DNA of 64,000 nt, taken from DASXMT01 sp963781305 (GTDB taxonomy: Bacteria > Actinomycetota > Acidimicrobiia > Acidimicrobiales > RAAP-2). A model generated the notes under the pieces. The model did no database searches, was not told the origin of the DNA, and worked only from the letters and a program-made list of their open reading frames with translations. The stretch spans positions 434,001-498,000 of the forward strand of contig CAWAFL010000001.1 of NCBI GenBank assembly GCA_963781305.1, given 5' to 3'. The stretch's first letter is position 1; every line of letters begins with the position of its first letter. Positions 33,617 through 42,613 of this stretch are shown piece after piece. The translations under genes were made by a program, and so were the position numbers.

Positions 33617-34588
33617 TCAGATCCACAGTCCCACCGCCAACAGGAATCCGAAGGCCAGCTGCAAGCGCCCCGTGTCGGCTAGGACGGGCAGCAGCGCCCG
33701 CCCTTCGGTCCCGTTCAAGACCAGCTGCATGGGCCGGTAGGCCAGTGGCAGCGTGGCCAGGGCCAGCAGGGACCACGGGCGCCAGGCTGCCACCACCACT
33801 GCGCCGGCGTAGGCGAGCACCAGGCAGCCGACGTAGAGGCGTCCGCCCCACTGCCGACCGATGCGCACGGCCAGGGTCCGCTTGCCGGACAACCGGTCGG
33901 AGGCGATGTCCCGGAGATTGTTGGCCAACAACAACGCGGTGGCCAGCAAGCCGACGGGCACCGACACCACCAACGGAAGCAGGGCCAGGTGCGCGGTCTG
34001 TACGAATGCCGATCCGGCCGTGGCCACTACGCCGAAGAACACGAAGACGAACAGCTCGCCGTAGCCGGCGTATCCATAGGGACGGGGGCCGCCGGTGTAG
34101 AGCCAGCCTGCGGCCAGGCACGCGGCACCCACCGCCAGCACCCACCACGACGTGACCGCGGCCAGCCCCAGACCGACCACCCCGGCCACGGCGAACGCGG
34201 CCAACGCCGCCCTCTTCACCTTGCCGGGCGAGGCCAGACCGCTGGCCACCAGGCGCAGCGGGCCCACCCGGGCGTCGTCGGTTCCCCGGATGCCGTCGGA
34301 GTAGTCGTTGGCGTAGTTGGTGCCGATCTGGATGGCCAGGGCCACGACCAGCGCGCCGGCCGCCCTCCACCACAACAGGCCGGGGTGGAGGGGACTGGAG
34401 GTGCTGGCCCGGTGGAAGAAACCGGCCTGACCGGCGTACCCGCAGGCGGCCACAGCCGTGCCCACCAGCACCGGGACCACGGCGGCGGGCAGCGTACGCG
34501 GCCGTGCGCCCAGCACCCAACGCTTGATCGGCCCCGGCTCGCTCACCGAGTCTCCAACCGGGACCGCTGGACCCGGTGGTGCTGTCAC
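33617..34588 (-). CDS. menA: 1,4-dihydroxy-2-naphthoate polyprenyltransferase
   Basis: UbiA-family integral membrane enzyme that attaches the prenyl chain in menaquinone synthesis. The 323 aa have eight to nine membrane segments. The first aspartate motif is NYANDYSDGIRGTDD; the second region is NLRDIASDRLSGKRTLAVRIG. The N-terminus has the MenA-typical WVLGARPRTLPAAVVPVLVG. GTG at 34588 overlaps the menB stop as GTGA. Confidence 0.94.
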   Translation of the reverse strand: MTAPPGPAVPVGDSVSEPGPIKRWVLGARPRTLPAAVVPVLVGTAVAACGYAGQAGFFHRASTSSPLHPGLLWWRAAGALVVALAIQIGTNYANDYSDGIRGTDDARVGPLRLVASGLASPGKVKRAALAAFAVAGVVGLGLAAVTSWWVLAVGAACLAAGWLYTGGPRPYGYAGYGELFVFVFFGVVATAGSAFVQTAHLALLPLVVSVPVGLLATALLLANNLRDIASDRLSGKRTLAVRIGRQWGGRLYVGCLVLAYAGAVVVAAWRPWSLLALATLPLAYRPMQLVLNGTEGRALLPVLADTGRLQLAFGFLLAVGLWI

Positions 34589-35523
34589 GGTCGGCGGGGG
34601 AAGGGCGAAAAGTCAGGTTGCCGTCGCTGCTGGTAGGCGTTGCGCCCTTCCTGTCCCTCCTCGCTCATGTAGAAGAGCATGGTGGCGTCGCCGGCCAGCT
34701 GCTGCAGCCCGGCCAGTCCGTCATCAGCAGCGTGCAACCCCCCCTTGATCATGCGGAGGGCCATCGGTGAGAGCGAGAGCATCTGCCGGCACCAGGCCAC
34801 GGTCTCGCGCTCGAGATCGCCGAGGGGTACGACCTCGTTGACCAGGCCCCAGTCGAGAGCAGTGGCTGCGTCGTACTGCCGGCACAAGAACCACACTTCC
34901 TTGGCCCGCTTCAGCCCGATCGTGCGGGCCAGCAGGCTCGAGCCGTAGCCCCCGTCGAAGCTGCCCACCTTGGGACCGGTCTGCCCGAACCGGGCATTGT
35001 CGGCGGCGATGGTGAGGTCGCACACCAGATGCAGGATGTGCCCGCCGCCGATGGCGTAGCCGGCGACCATGGCGACCACCGGCTTGGGCAGGCGTCGGAT
35101 CTGCACCTGGAGGTCGAGGACGTTCAACCGCCCGATGCCCTGCCGGGCCACGGCATCGTCGCCGATGTAGCCGTCGTTCCCCCGGATCGACTGGTCGCCC
35201 CCCGAGCAGAAGGCGTCGGGCCCCTCGCCGGTCAGGATGATGGCTCCGACGGTCGAGTCGTCCCGGGCCAGGTTGAACGCCTCGGCCAGCTCGAAGAGGG
35301 TCTGCGGCCGGAATGCGTTGCGCACCTCGGGCCGGGCGATGGTGATCTTGGCCATGCCATCGGCCACGTCGTAGTGGATGTCCCGGTAGTCGCCCTGGCG
35401 CCGCCACGCCGGCAATGGCTCGGGGCGAAACCGGTCCACGGGGTCCACCGGTGGCCCGCTGATCACGGTGGCAGGAGCGTGGTTGACCTGCTCCTGCGTC
35501 CCATCTCCGTCCGCATCAACCAT
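34585..35523 (-). CDS. menB: 1,4-dihydroxy-2-naphthoyl-CoA synthase
   Basis: Crotonase-fold enzyme closing the naphthoate ring. Visible features include ITIARPEVRNAFRPQTLFELAEAF, SGGDQSIRGNDGY (oxyanion and bicarbonate site region), VAGYAIGGGHILHLVCDLTIAADNARFGQTGPKVGSFDGGYGS and WFLCRQYDA, all diagnostic of MenB. I chose the ATG at 35523 because AGGAG lies 11 bases upstream; the frame also has ATGs at 35550 and 35547 without a ribosome site. Co-transcribed with menA; divergent from menE. Confidence 0.94.
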   Translation of the reverse strand: MVDADGDGTQEQVNHAPATVISGPPVDPVDRFRPEPLPAWRRQGDYRDIHYDVADGMAKITIARPEVRNAFRPQTLFELAEAFNLARDDSTVGAIILTGEGPDAFCSGGDQSIRGNDGYIGDDAVARQGIGRLNVLDLQVQIRRLPKPVVAMVAGYAIGGGHILHLVCDLTIAADNARFGQTGPKVGSFDGGYGSSLLARTIGLKRAKEVWFLCRQYDAATALDWGLVNEVVPLGDLERETVAWCRQMLSLSPMALRMIKGGLHAADDGLAGLQQLAGDATMLFYMSEEGQEGRNAYQQRRQPDFSPFPRRP

Positions 35524-35563
35524 ATGACCATTCACTCCTAGAGTCATCACTCGTACGATCCCT

Positions 35564-35569
35564 TAGGCT
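35564..35569 (+). promoter_or_regulatory. -10 element of a probable leaderless menE transcript
   Basis: TAGGCT, six bases (AACCGC), then the menE ATG at 35576; no ribosome site. Confidence 0.6.
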
Positions 35570-35575
35570 AACCGC

Positions 35576-36706
35576 ATGCCTCAGCTGATGGCACTCGACC
35601 TTCCCCCCGGACCGGCCTTCGTGCAAGCCATGCGCTCGGCCTGGGAGTCGGGTGACGCGGTACTCCCCCTCGACCCTCGGCTCCCCCGCCCGGTCATCGA
35701 TCGGCTGATCGACGTCCTGCAGCCCGCCCGAGTGGTCTCGTCCGAGGGGACCCGGGCGCTGCCCGGCGGTGGCAAACCCACCGAGGAGGGCGATGCCCTG
35801 GTCGTGGCGACCAGCGGTACCACCGGGGAGCCCAAGGGTGTGGTCCTGACCGGTGATGCCGTGCACGCCTCGGCCGTGGCCACCTCTCGGTGGCTGGCCG
35901 TGGACCCCTCCGTCGACTGCTGGCTGGCCTGCCTTCCCCTTGCCCATATCGGCGGCCTCACCGTGGTCACCCGGGCGCTGGACACGGGCACGCCCTTCCG
36001 GATCCACGAGCGGTTCGACGCCCAACGGGTGGAGCAGGAGGCCATGTCCGGCGCCACCATGGTCTCCCTGGTGGCCACCGCCCTGGGCCGGACCGACACG
36101 TCCCGTTACCGCGTCGTCCTGCTGGGCGGCGCGGCGCCACCCAGGGCGCTGCCCGAGAACGTCGTCACCACCTATGGGATGACCGAGACCGGCTCGGGGA
36201 TCGTCTACGACGGCATGCCGTTGGAGGGCGTCGAGGTCACGCTGGGGGACGGTTCGTTCGGGTCCAGAGGTGAGATCCTGGTCCGCGGGCCGATGCTGGT
36301 TCGCGCCTACCGGGACGGTCACGATCCCAAGCTCGCCGGCGGATGGTTGCCCACCGGGGACGGTGGATCGATCGATCGGGACGGCCGCCTCGTCGTGCAC
36401 GGTCGAATGTCCGAGGTCATCGTGACCGGGGCGGAGAAGGTGTGGCCGGTTGTCGTGGAGCACGTGCTGGCCGGCCACCCCGAGGTGGCCGAAGTCGCCG
36501 TCTGGAAGCGGCCCGACCCAGAATGGGGGGAACGGGTGGTGGCCTGGGTGGTCCCGGTCGACCCGTTTGCGCCCCCCCCCGGGGACGAGCTCCGAGAGCT
36601 GGTGGCCGCCCAGGTGGCACCGTGGGCGGCGCCCAAGGAGGTCGAGGTGGTCTCCGAGCTGCCCAGGACACCGAGCGGGAAGATCCGCCGGGCCGACCTG
36701 ATGTGA
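35576..36706 (+). CDS. menE: O-succinylbenzoate-CoA ligase (compact form)
   Basis: Adenylate-forming enzyme activating o-succinylbenzoate for MenB. The P-loop VVATSGTTGEPKGVVLTG, ACLPLAHIGGLTVVTRAL, TYGMTETGSGIVYDG, WLPTGDGGSIDRDGRL and the C-terminal lysine motif PRTPSGKIRRADL are present. At 376 aa it is shorter than the about 450-aa enzymes of Bacillus or E. coli, as in other actinobacterial MenE. The context of menD, menH, menA and menB supports it. menF and menC are not in the window. Confidence 0.92.
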   Translation: MPQLMALDLPPGPAFVQAMRSAWESGDAVLPLDPRLPRPVIDRLIDVLQPARVVSSEGTRALPGGGKPTEEGDALVVATSGTTGEPKGVVLTGDAVHASAVATSRWLAVDPSVDCWLACLPLAHIGGLTVVTRALDTGTPFRIHERFDAQRVEQEAMSGATMVSLVATALGRTDTSRYRVVLLGGAAPPRALPENVVTTYGMTETGSGIVYDGMPLEGVEVTLGDGSFGSRGEILVRGPMLVRAYRDGHDPKLAGGWLPTGDGGSIDRDGRLVVHGRMSEVIVTGAEKVWPVVVEHVLAGHPEVAEVAVWKRPDPEWGERVVAWVVPVDPFAPPPGDELRELVAAQVAPWAAPKEVEVVSELPRTPSGKIRRADLM

Positions 36707-36728
36707 ATTGAGACCTGACCTGAATTGA
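36695..36728. repeat. 17-bp tandem duplication spanning the menE stop
   Basis: GACCTGATGTGAATTGA (containing the menE stop TGA) is followed directly by GACCTGACCTGAATTGA. The two copies fill the whole space up to the stop of the convergent SDR gene at 36729. Confidence 0.85.
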
Positions 36729-37529
36729 TCAGCCCACGCCTCCGCTGGGCATGGCGAGAGCACCACCGTCGACGACCAGGGTGTCGCCGGTGATCCACGA
36801 CGCCGCGTCCGAGCAGAGGAACAGGGCAGCCTTGGCAATGTCATCGGGCAGGCCCAAGCGCCGGAGGGGCAGGCGGCGGGCGATGGCCTCCTCGGCCGGT
36901 TCCCATAGCGCCTTGGCAAAGTCGGTCTTCACCAGTCCTGGCGCCAGAGCATTGACCCGCACCTTGGGCCCCAGCTCACTGGCCAGCTGTCTGGTCAGAT
37001 GGATCACGGCCGCCTTGGTGACGTTGTACCACCCGATACCGCCCTCGACCTGCAGACCGCCGACCGACGACAGGTTCACCACCGCCCCGCCGTGCTCGGC
37101 CATGGCCGCCCGCCAGGCGGCGCGGGTCCAGGCCAGGACGCCCAGCTGGTTGACCTGGACGGTCTTGGCGGCGCGGCTCTCGTCGATGTCGAGCACCGGC
37201 CCGAAGTGGGGGTTGGTGGCGGCGTTGTTGACCAGGATGTCCAACGCTCCGAACCGCTCCAGCGTGGCCGCGACGCACGCCTCGGCCTGAGACTCGTCTC
37301 CCGCATTGGCCACGAACCACGCTGTCGAGCCAAACGGGCGTGTGCCGGGCACGTCGGCCGAAGCGCCGTGCTCGGCAATGAGCGCCACCGCCGCCTCGAG
37401 CGCCTCCGCCTTTCGCGACGAGAGCATCACCGAGGCGCCGGCCTCGGCGAAGCGGGTGGCGATGGCGAGGCCGATGCCCCGGGAGGCACCGGTGACCAGC
37501 GCCACTTTTCCGTCGAGTCGGAGTTCCAT
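36729..37529 (-). CDS. Short-chain dehydrogenase/reductase
   Basis: Classical SDR, 266 aa. It has cofactor motif VTGASRGIGLAIA, LVNNAATN (NNAG-type), catalytic Ser in VVNLSSVGGL, YxxxK as WYNVTKAAVIH, NALAPGLVKTDF, and C-terminal DTLVVDGGAL. A longer loop (GTRPFGSTAWFVANAGDESQ) follows the second strand. The substrate cannot be deduced. I chose the ATG at 37529; TATGGT lies seven bases upstream with no ribosome site, and the remaining upstream frame is not SDR-like. Confidence 0.88.
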   Translation of the reverse strand: MELRLDGKVALVTGASRGIGLAIATRFAEAGASVMLSSRKAEALEAAVALIAEHGASADVPGTRPFGSTAWFVANAGDESQAEACVAATLERFGALDILVNNAATNPHFGPVLDIDESRAAKTVQVNQLGVLAWTRAAWRAAMAEHGGAVVNLSSVGGLQVEGGIGWYNVTKAAVIHLTRQLASELGPKVRVNALAPGLVKTDFAKALWEPAEEAIARRLPLRRLGLPDDIAKAALFLCSDAASWITGDTLVVDGGALAMPSGGVG

Positions 37530-37536
37530 GGCGCAC

Positions 37537-37542
37537 ACCATA
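37537..37542 (-). promoter_or_regulatory. -10 element of a probable leaderless SDR transcript
   Basis: TATGGT, seven bases (GTGCGCC), then ATG at 37529. Three 16-bp tandem repeats abut its upstream side. Confidence 0.55.
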
Positions 37543-37589
37543 GACAGTGCCGTCGACAGACAGTGCCGTCGACAGACAGTGCCGTCGAC
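37542..37589 (-). repeat. Three 16-bp tandem repeats upstream of the SDR promoter
   Basis: Three exact copies of GTCGACGGCACTGTCT (minus strand), each containing the palindrome GTCGAC, lie directly upstream of the SDR -10 element and cover where a -35 element would be. They could be an operator array or a simple duplication. Confidence 0.9.
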
Positions 37590-37683
37590 ACCGTGGCCCG
37601 CTGTCGCGTCCCCGGCAGTGGCGTGACGACGCGATCGGAGGCGCGGCAGCGATCGGGTGGTGTGACCATGCGATGCGGGGTCG

Positions 37684-37689
37684 TAGGCT
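37684..37689 (+). promoter_or_regulatory. -10 element of a probable leaderless DUF255-gene transcript
   Basis: TAGGCT, eight bases (GAACGACC), then GTG at 37698; no ribosome site. The hexamer is identical to that before menE. Confidence 0.5.
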
Positions 37690-37697
37690 GAACGACC

Positions 37698-39719
37698 GTG
37701 AACCGCCTCGCCGCCGAGACGAGCCCGTACCTTCGTCAGCACGCCGACAACCCGGTCGATTGGTATCCCTGGGGAGACGAGGCGTTCGCCCGGGCCAAGG
37801 AAACCGACAGGCCGATCTTCCTCTCCATCGGGTACTCGGCCTGCCACTGGTGTCATGTCATGGCCCATGAGTCGTTCGAGAACGCGGACACGGCGGCCAC
37901 CCTCAATCGATCATTCGTCTCGATCAAGGTCGACCGGGAGGAACGGCCCGATGTGGACGCCGTCTACATGGAGGCGGTCCAGGCCATGATCGGTTCGGGG
38001 GGCTGGCCCATGAGCATGTTCCTCACGCCCGACGGCCGCCCCTTCTTCGGTGGGACCTACTTCCCACCCCACGACCGCCAAGGCTCGCCCTCGTTCACGA
38101 CGGTCCTCAACGCCCTCACCGATGTCTGGACCGATCGGCGCGACGAGGTCGAGCGCCAGGCGGACGAGCTGTCCCGGGCCGTGGCCGAGCGATCAGTGAT
38201 CAGGAGGCCGACCGGGTCCGGTGCGGAAGCAACGACGGGTCCTGTGGCCGGCGGGAACACCGAACTCCTCGATGCCGCCGTGACGGAGCTGGCCGAGCGC
38301 TTCGATGCCGAGTGGGGTGGCTTCGGCCCGGCTCCCAAGTTTCCCCATCCCACATTGATCGACACGGCGCTCCGACACGCGAGCCAGACCGGTGCGGCCC
38401 TGTCCCGCCAGATGGCCACCACCACGCTCGACGCCATGGCCGCCGGCGGCATCCACGATCACCTCGGAGGTGGCTTCGCCCGCTACTCGACCGACGATCA
38501 GTGGCTCGTGCCCCACTTCGAGAAGATGCTCTACGACCAGGCCGGGTTGCTTCGGTCGTACATCCACGGGTGGCAGGTGACGGGTAACCCCGACTACCTG
38601 TACGTGGCCGAGCGCATGGTCGAGTACGTGGGCACGGAACTGGCGTCGCCCTCGGGCGGCCTCTACTCCGCCGAGGATGCCGACTCGGAGGGAGTGGAGG
38701 GCAAGTTCTATGTCTGGACCCCCGCCGAGGTGGCGGTGGCGGTGGGACCCTCGGCGACCGGCGAGGTGTCCGACTGGTTCGGAGTAACGCCTGGGGGCAA
38801 CTTCGAGGGATCGACCATCCTGTTTCGCCCGCTCGGTGCCCCCCTCACCGGGTCGCCCACGGTCGAAGAGGGCCGACGCCGGCTGTTCGAGCACCGGAGC
38901 CATCGGGTGCGTCCCGGCCTGGACGACAAGGTCCTGACCGAGTGGAACGCCATGTTCTGCTCAGCCCTGGTCGAGGCGGCGGCGGCCACCGGACGATCCG
39001 ACTGGGGGGACCTTGCCGTCTCGGTGGGCGAGTTCCTCTGGCGCGAGCTCCGGCGGTCGGACGACGGTCGGTGGTTGCGGTCCTGGCAGTCCGAGGGTGG
39101 GGCGCGACACCTGGCCTACGCGGCCGACTATGCCTGGTTGGTCGACTGCTTCACCCGCCTGAGCGAGCTGACCGGTACCGCCCTGTGGATCGAACGGGCT
39201 GTCGACACCGCAGATGGGTTGCTCGAGCTGTTCCACGATGATGCCGACGGCGGGTTCTTCACCACCGGGCGCGATGCGGAGGCGTTGATCGTCCGGACCA
39301 AAGAGGTCATCGACGGGGCCACTCCGGCGGCCAATTCGGTTGCAGCCCTGTCGTTGGCCCGCTTGGCCGCCCTCACCGGTTCGGACCGGTACCGATCGGG
39401 CGCCGCCGAAGTGGTCGACCTGCTGGGTGATCTCCTGGGCAAGCATCCCACCGCATTTGCCACCACCGTGCTCGCCGCGCAGCTCCTGGCTCAAGGGACC
39501 ACGGAGATCGTCGTGACCGGCGAGCGACCGGACCTGGTCGACGCCGTCCAACGCCGGTGGCTGCCCGACGCGGTCCTCTCGTGGGGAGAGCCCACGCCCT
39601 CGCCGCTGTGGGAAGGCCGCGAGGCAGGACGGGCCTATGTCTGCCACAACTATGCGTGCCAGCTCCCCGCCGGCGACCCCGAGACGTTGGTGGCTCAGCT
39701 CGGTGGTCGGCCTCGATGA
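37698..39719 (+). CDS. DUF255 thioredoxin-like protein (YyaL/SPATA20 family)
   Basis: 673 aa. An N-terminal thioredoxin-fold domain (residues 1-165) with NRLAAETSPYLRQHADNPVDWYPW, SIGYSACHWCHVMAHESFEN (CxxC-type CHWC) and SGGWPMSMFLTPDGRPFFGGTYFPP is followed by an (alpha/alpha) barrel of the N-acylglucosamine epimerase type (residues about 195-660; GFGPAPKFPHP, GGGFARYSTDDQWLVPHFEKMLYDQA). This is the universal YyaL/SSP411 architecture; biochemical function is not established. GTG start. Confidence 0.92.
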   Translation: MNRLAAETSPYLRQHADNPVDWYPWGDEAFARAKETDRPIFLSIGYSACHWCHVMAHESFENADTAATLNRSFVSIKVDREERPDVDAVYMEAVQAMIGSGGWPMSMFLTPDGRPFFGGTYFPPHDRQGSPSFTTVLNALTDVWTDRRDEVERQADELSRAVAERSVIRRPTGSGAEATTGPVAGGNTELLDAAVTELAERFDAEWGGFGPAPKFPHPTLIDTALRHASQTGAALSRQMATTTLDAMAAGGIHDHLGGGFARYSTDDQWLVPHFEKMLYDQAGLLRSYIHGWQVTGNPDYLYVAERMVEYVGTELASPSGGLYSAEDADSEGVEGKFYVWTPAEVAVAVGPSATGEVSDWFGVTPGGNFEGSTILFRPLGAPLTGSPTVEEGRRRLFEHRSHRVRPGLDDKVLTEWNAMFCSALVEAAAATGRSDWGDLAVSVGEFLWRELRRSDDGRWLRSWQSEGGARHLAYAADYAWLVDCFTRLSELTGTALWIERAVDTADGLLELFHDDADGGFFTTGRDAEALIVRTKEVIDGATPAANSVAALSLARLAALTGSDRYRSGAAEVVDLLGDLLGKHPTAFATTVLAAQLLAQGTTEIVVTGERPDLVDAVQRRWLPDAVLSWGEPTPSPLWEGREAGRAYVCHNYACQLPAGDPETLVAQLGGRPR

Positions 39720-40800
39720 GAGGCGACGGCCGCCACAGGGGCCCGAGGAACGACCCACGGCCGACCCCCCCGGGGGGAGCGCGCCGGCGGCGTCGGGTCG
39801 ACGAGCGCGCCACCGGGGCCCCTCGGGCGACGACGCACCCTTCGACGACCTCGAGCGCGGTCGCTACGCCGAATCGGAAGGCGAACTGGGGTGGGACGAC
39901 CTGTTCGAGTCGGGCGATGACCTCGAGCCGGGGGCGGGCCTTGAGCCGGGTAGCCGAGAGGGCCCGTCTCCCCAGCCGGCTGGGGTCGGGTTCGATCCCG
40001 ACCCACGGGACTTCCCGGAGCGGGTGGCCAGGGGTCAACGACCCACATCGGATCGGCGGGAGGCGCCGCAGTCCGAATCACGGGGCGCCGCTCGTCGCAA
40101 CGCCAAGAGCGGCACAGCCAGAGAGCTCGTCCGCGCCATCAGCCCCCGGGACCGCGTCGCGGTCGAGGGGGGTTCCTTGCTCACCCTCTTGGTCCTGGCC
40201 TGCAACGAGGAGGACACCGCAGGCATAGACCTGGCGTCGGGCGCGCTGGTGCGAGCCCGGGTGCCGTGGCCGAGCGGCCATCGACCCGACCTGGCCCCCT
40301 TCGATGTGGTCGAGACCGTCCTGGCCGACCGCCCCGAACGCGATGACCTGGCCCAGCCCGAAGCAGTCAGCGCCGAGGGGCTGCCGCGTCATCTGGGGAC
40401 GCTGCACGGCCGGCGGGTCCGTCAGCTTCTCCATCCCCTGGCCGCGCCCATGGAAGAGCACGTCCTCGGGTTTCCGGGACTGTCGGCGCCCTATTGGGAA
40501 TTCCGCGGCTTTCGCCCCTCGCTGGCCCTGCTCGTACCCACGAAGGGCCCGGTGCTCTTTCGCCGGGACGGCGACCGGTCGGTGTGGATCCGGTTCGGTT
40601 GGGGGCGAAGCGACAACTGGCTGCCCATGGAGGATCTCGGCGCCATCCGGGCATTGGACGCGGCCAGACGGGACCGGCTGCAGGGGAAGGACCTCGCTGC
40701 GGCGCTCGGATTCAAGCCTCACTATTTGGTGGCGTCGGTGAGCCGTCCTCGAGACGGGCATTGCTACAAGGCGATCCGCGCCCTCGTTCCCCGAGGCTGA
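39703..40800 (+). CDS. Conserved-looking protein of unknown function
   Basis: About 365 aa if started at GTG 39703, which overlaps the previous gene by 17 bases; the start is uncertain. The first 120 residues are Arg/Asp/Glu/Pro-rich and look disordered. The last 220 (from ARELVRAISPRDRVAVEGG) are globular, with no signal peptide or membrane segment. Notable segments include YWEFRGFRPSLALLVPTKGPVLFRR and VWIRFGWGRSDNWLPMEDL, and it ends HCYKAIRALVPRG. I recognise no family. Confidence 0.6.
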   Translation: MVGLDERRRPPQGPEERPTADPPGGSAPAASGRRARHRGPSGDDAPFDDLERGRYAESEGELGWDDLFESGDDLEPGAGLEPGSREGPSPQPAGVGFDPDPRDFPERVARGQRPTSDRREAPQSESRGAARRNAKSGTARELVRAISPRDRVAVEGGSLLTLLVLACNEEDTAGIDLASGALVRARVPWPSGHRPDLAPFDVVETVLADRPERDDLAQPEAVSAEGLPRHLGTLHGRRVRQLLHPLAAPMEEHVLGFPGLSAPYWEFRGFRPSLALLVPTKGPVLFRRDGDRSVWIRFGWGRSDNWLPMEDLGAIRALDAARRDRLQGKDLAAALGFKPHYLVASVSRPRDGHCYKAIRALVPRG

Positions 40801-40869
40801 TCGGCCCCTGACCGGGTGCCGAGCGGCCCGCAGGGTCGGGCCGAGGTCAGGTGATCACCGACGGTCGCC

Positions 40870-40875
40870 TACAGT
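40870..40875 (+). promoter_or_regulatory. -10 element of a probable leaderless transcript (gene at 40882)
   Basis: TACAGT, six bases (CCAAGC), then GTG at 40882; no ribosome site. Confidence 0.55.
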
Positions 40876-40881
40876 CCAAGC

Positions 40882-42066
40882 GTGAACGATCCGACAGCCG
40901 GCGATACCGGTCACCTGACCAATTCCCGAGCTGAGCCGGTCCTGCCCGACTACGCCGGGGCCTGCCTGACCAACCTGGTGCCCGCCCTGTTGGCCGGTCC
41001 CGATCACTCCCCCGAGTGGCTGCCCGAGTTGGCTCGCGGCGCCAACCAAGTAGTCCTCCTCGTCATCGACGGCTTGGGATGGGAACAGCTCCAGGACAAG
41101 GCGTCCATCGCCCCGACGCTGGCCGGCGCTGCTCTCACCGGTAACGCGATCACCTCGGTCGCCCCCACCACGACGGCAACCGCGCTGACGTCGATCGTCA
41201 CCGGGCGCACCCCATCGGATCACGGCGTGCTCGGCTACCGGTTGGCCGTCGCCGACGACGAGGTGCTGAACGTCCTCCGCTGGCAGGTCGGCTCGAAAAC
41301 GCCCCGGGACGCTCGACAGAGCATCCCGGCGGCCAAGTTCCAGCCCTTCCCTCCCTTTCCCGGTGCGTCAGCGCCGGTGCCGGTGGTGTCCCGCGCCGAG
41401 TTCGGCGGCACCGGGTTCACCGCCGTCCATCTGGGCGACTCGCCCCTGTGCGGGTATCGGGTCCTCTCCAACATGGTGGTCGACACGCACCGGCTCCTGG
41501 CCGAGGGGGCCGCATTCGTCTACGGGTACTACGACGGGATCGACAAGGTGGCACACGCCCACGGGCTGGGTGAGCACTACGACGCCGAGCTGGCGACCGT
41601 CGATCGGCTGGTGGCCGAGATCGCCGCCTCGCTCCCCGATGGTGCCGTTCTGGTCGTGACCGCTGATCATGGCCAGGTGGACGTGGGGTCCCACGTGGTG
41701 CTCCCGGGCAAGGAGATCATGTCCGGTGTCCGCTTCATCTCGGGCGAGGGTCGGTTTCGTTGGTTGCACGCCAAGCCGGGAGCGGCCAAGGACCTTCTGG
41801 CCGTGGCCGACGAGCTCTATGGCGAGACCACATGGGTACGCAGCAGGGACGAGTTGTTCGAGGGGGACTGGTTCGGCGGACCGCCCCGCGACGGGGTGGC
41901 GTCCAGGCTGGGCGACGTGGCCCTGGTCCCTCATGCGCCCGTTGCCTTCCTCGACCCGGCCGACACCGGCGAGACCCGGTTGGCGGCCCGGCACGGCTCC
42001 CTCACCTCCGCCGAGATGTTGGTCCCGCTCCTTTGCCTCGCCGGGAGTGGCAACATCTCCTCATGA
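40882..42066 (+). CDS. Alkaline phosphatase-superfamily phosphodiesterase-like protein
   Basis: 394 aa of the type I phosphodiesterase/nucleotide pyrophosphatase family. Metal and nucleophile motifs are VVLLVIDGLGWEQLQ, the catalytic threonine in SVAPTTTATALTSIVTGRTPSDHGVLGY, YDGIDKVAHAHG, and VVTADHGQVDVG. There is no signal peptide, so it acts in the cytosol. The substrate is unknown. The stop overlaps the bpa start (ATGA). Confidence 0.85.
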   Translation: MNDPTAGDTGHLTNSRAEPVLPDYAGACLTNLVPALLAGPDHSPEWLPELARGANQVVLLVIDGLGWEQLQDKASIAPTLAGAALTGNAITSVAPTTTATALTSIVTGRTPSDHGVLGYRLAVADDEVLNVLRWQVGSKTPRDARQSIPAAKFQPFPPFPGASAPVPVVSRAEFGGTGFTAVHLGDSPLCGYRVLSNMVVDTHRLLAEGAAFVYGYYDGIDKVAHAHGLGEHYDAELATVDRLVAEIAASLPDGAVLVVTADHGQVDVGSHVVLPGKEIMSGVRFISGEGRFRWLHAKPGAAKDLLAVADELYGETTWVRSRDELFEGDWFGGPPRDGVASRLGDVALVPHAPVAFLDPADTGETRLAARHGSLTSAEMLVPLLCLAGSGNISS

Positions 42067-42605
42067 GTACAACCGACGACGAAGGCACGAGCCCGCTCCG
42101 ACCCGAGGTCGTGGGGGTCGACCCGCATGCCGGGCCGCCCGCTAGCAGTGTCGGCGAGGCCAAGCCCGACGGAACCGGCGAGAGCGAGGACGCGGTGGAG
42201 CCCACCGAGTCCATCGAGCAGCCGGCCAAGCTCTTGCGCATCGGCTCCATGGTCAAGCAACTGCTCGAGGAAGTGCGGCAGGCGCCGTTGGACGAGGCCG
42301 GTCGGAGCCGACTGCGAGAGATCCACGACCAGTCGATCCGGGAACTGGCCGACGGCCTCTCCCCCGACCTGGTGGCCGAGCTCGACCGGGTCACCTTCCC
42401 CTTTGACTCGCCGGTTCCCTCCGAGGCCGAGCTCCGCATCGCCCAAGCCCAGCTGGTCGGGTGGCTCGAAGGCCTCTTCCACGGGATCCAGGCCACGCTG
42501 GTGGCCCAGCAGATGGCGGCCCGGGCCCAGTTGGACCAGATGCGCCAGCAGGCCCTGCCCGCGGGGGCCGACCCTTCAACCGGGCGCCCTGGCACCTATC
42601 TGTAG
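42063..42605 (+). CDS. bpa: Bacterial proteasome activator (Bpa, DUF2587)
   Basis: 180 aa. An acidic disordered N-terminus is followed by the four-helix Bpa core (PAKLLRIGSMVKQLLEEVRQAPLDEAGRSRLREIHDQSIRELADGLSP, then SEAELRIAQAQLVGWLEGLFHGIQATLVAQQMAARAQLDQMRQ). The C-terminus GTYL corresponds to the GQYL motif that docks into the 20S proteasome alpha ring and opens its gate without ATP. Its presence implies that this organism has a 20S proteasome, although none is in the window. Coupled to the phosphodiesterase gene by ATGA. Confidence 0.92.
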   Translation: MSTTDDEGTSPLRPEVVGVDPHAGPPASSVGEAKPDGTGESEDAVEPTESIEQPAKLLRIGSMVKQLLEEVRQAPLDEAGRSRLREIHDQSIRELADGLSPDLVAELDRVTFPFDSPVPSEAELRIAQAQLVGWLEGLFHGIQATLVAQQMAARAQLDQMRQQALPAGADPSTGRPGTYL

Positions 42606-42613
42606 GGAGCACG

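Noticed and set aside
32709..34520. A 603-codon minus-strand frame across menA and menH.
   Set aside because: Overlaps two well-supported genes in other frames and has low-complexity shadow composition.
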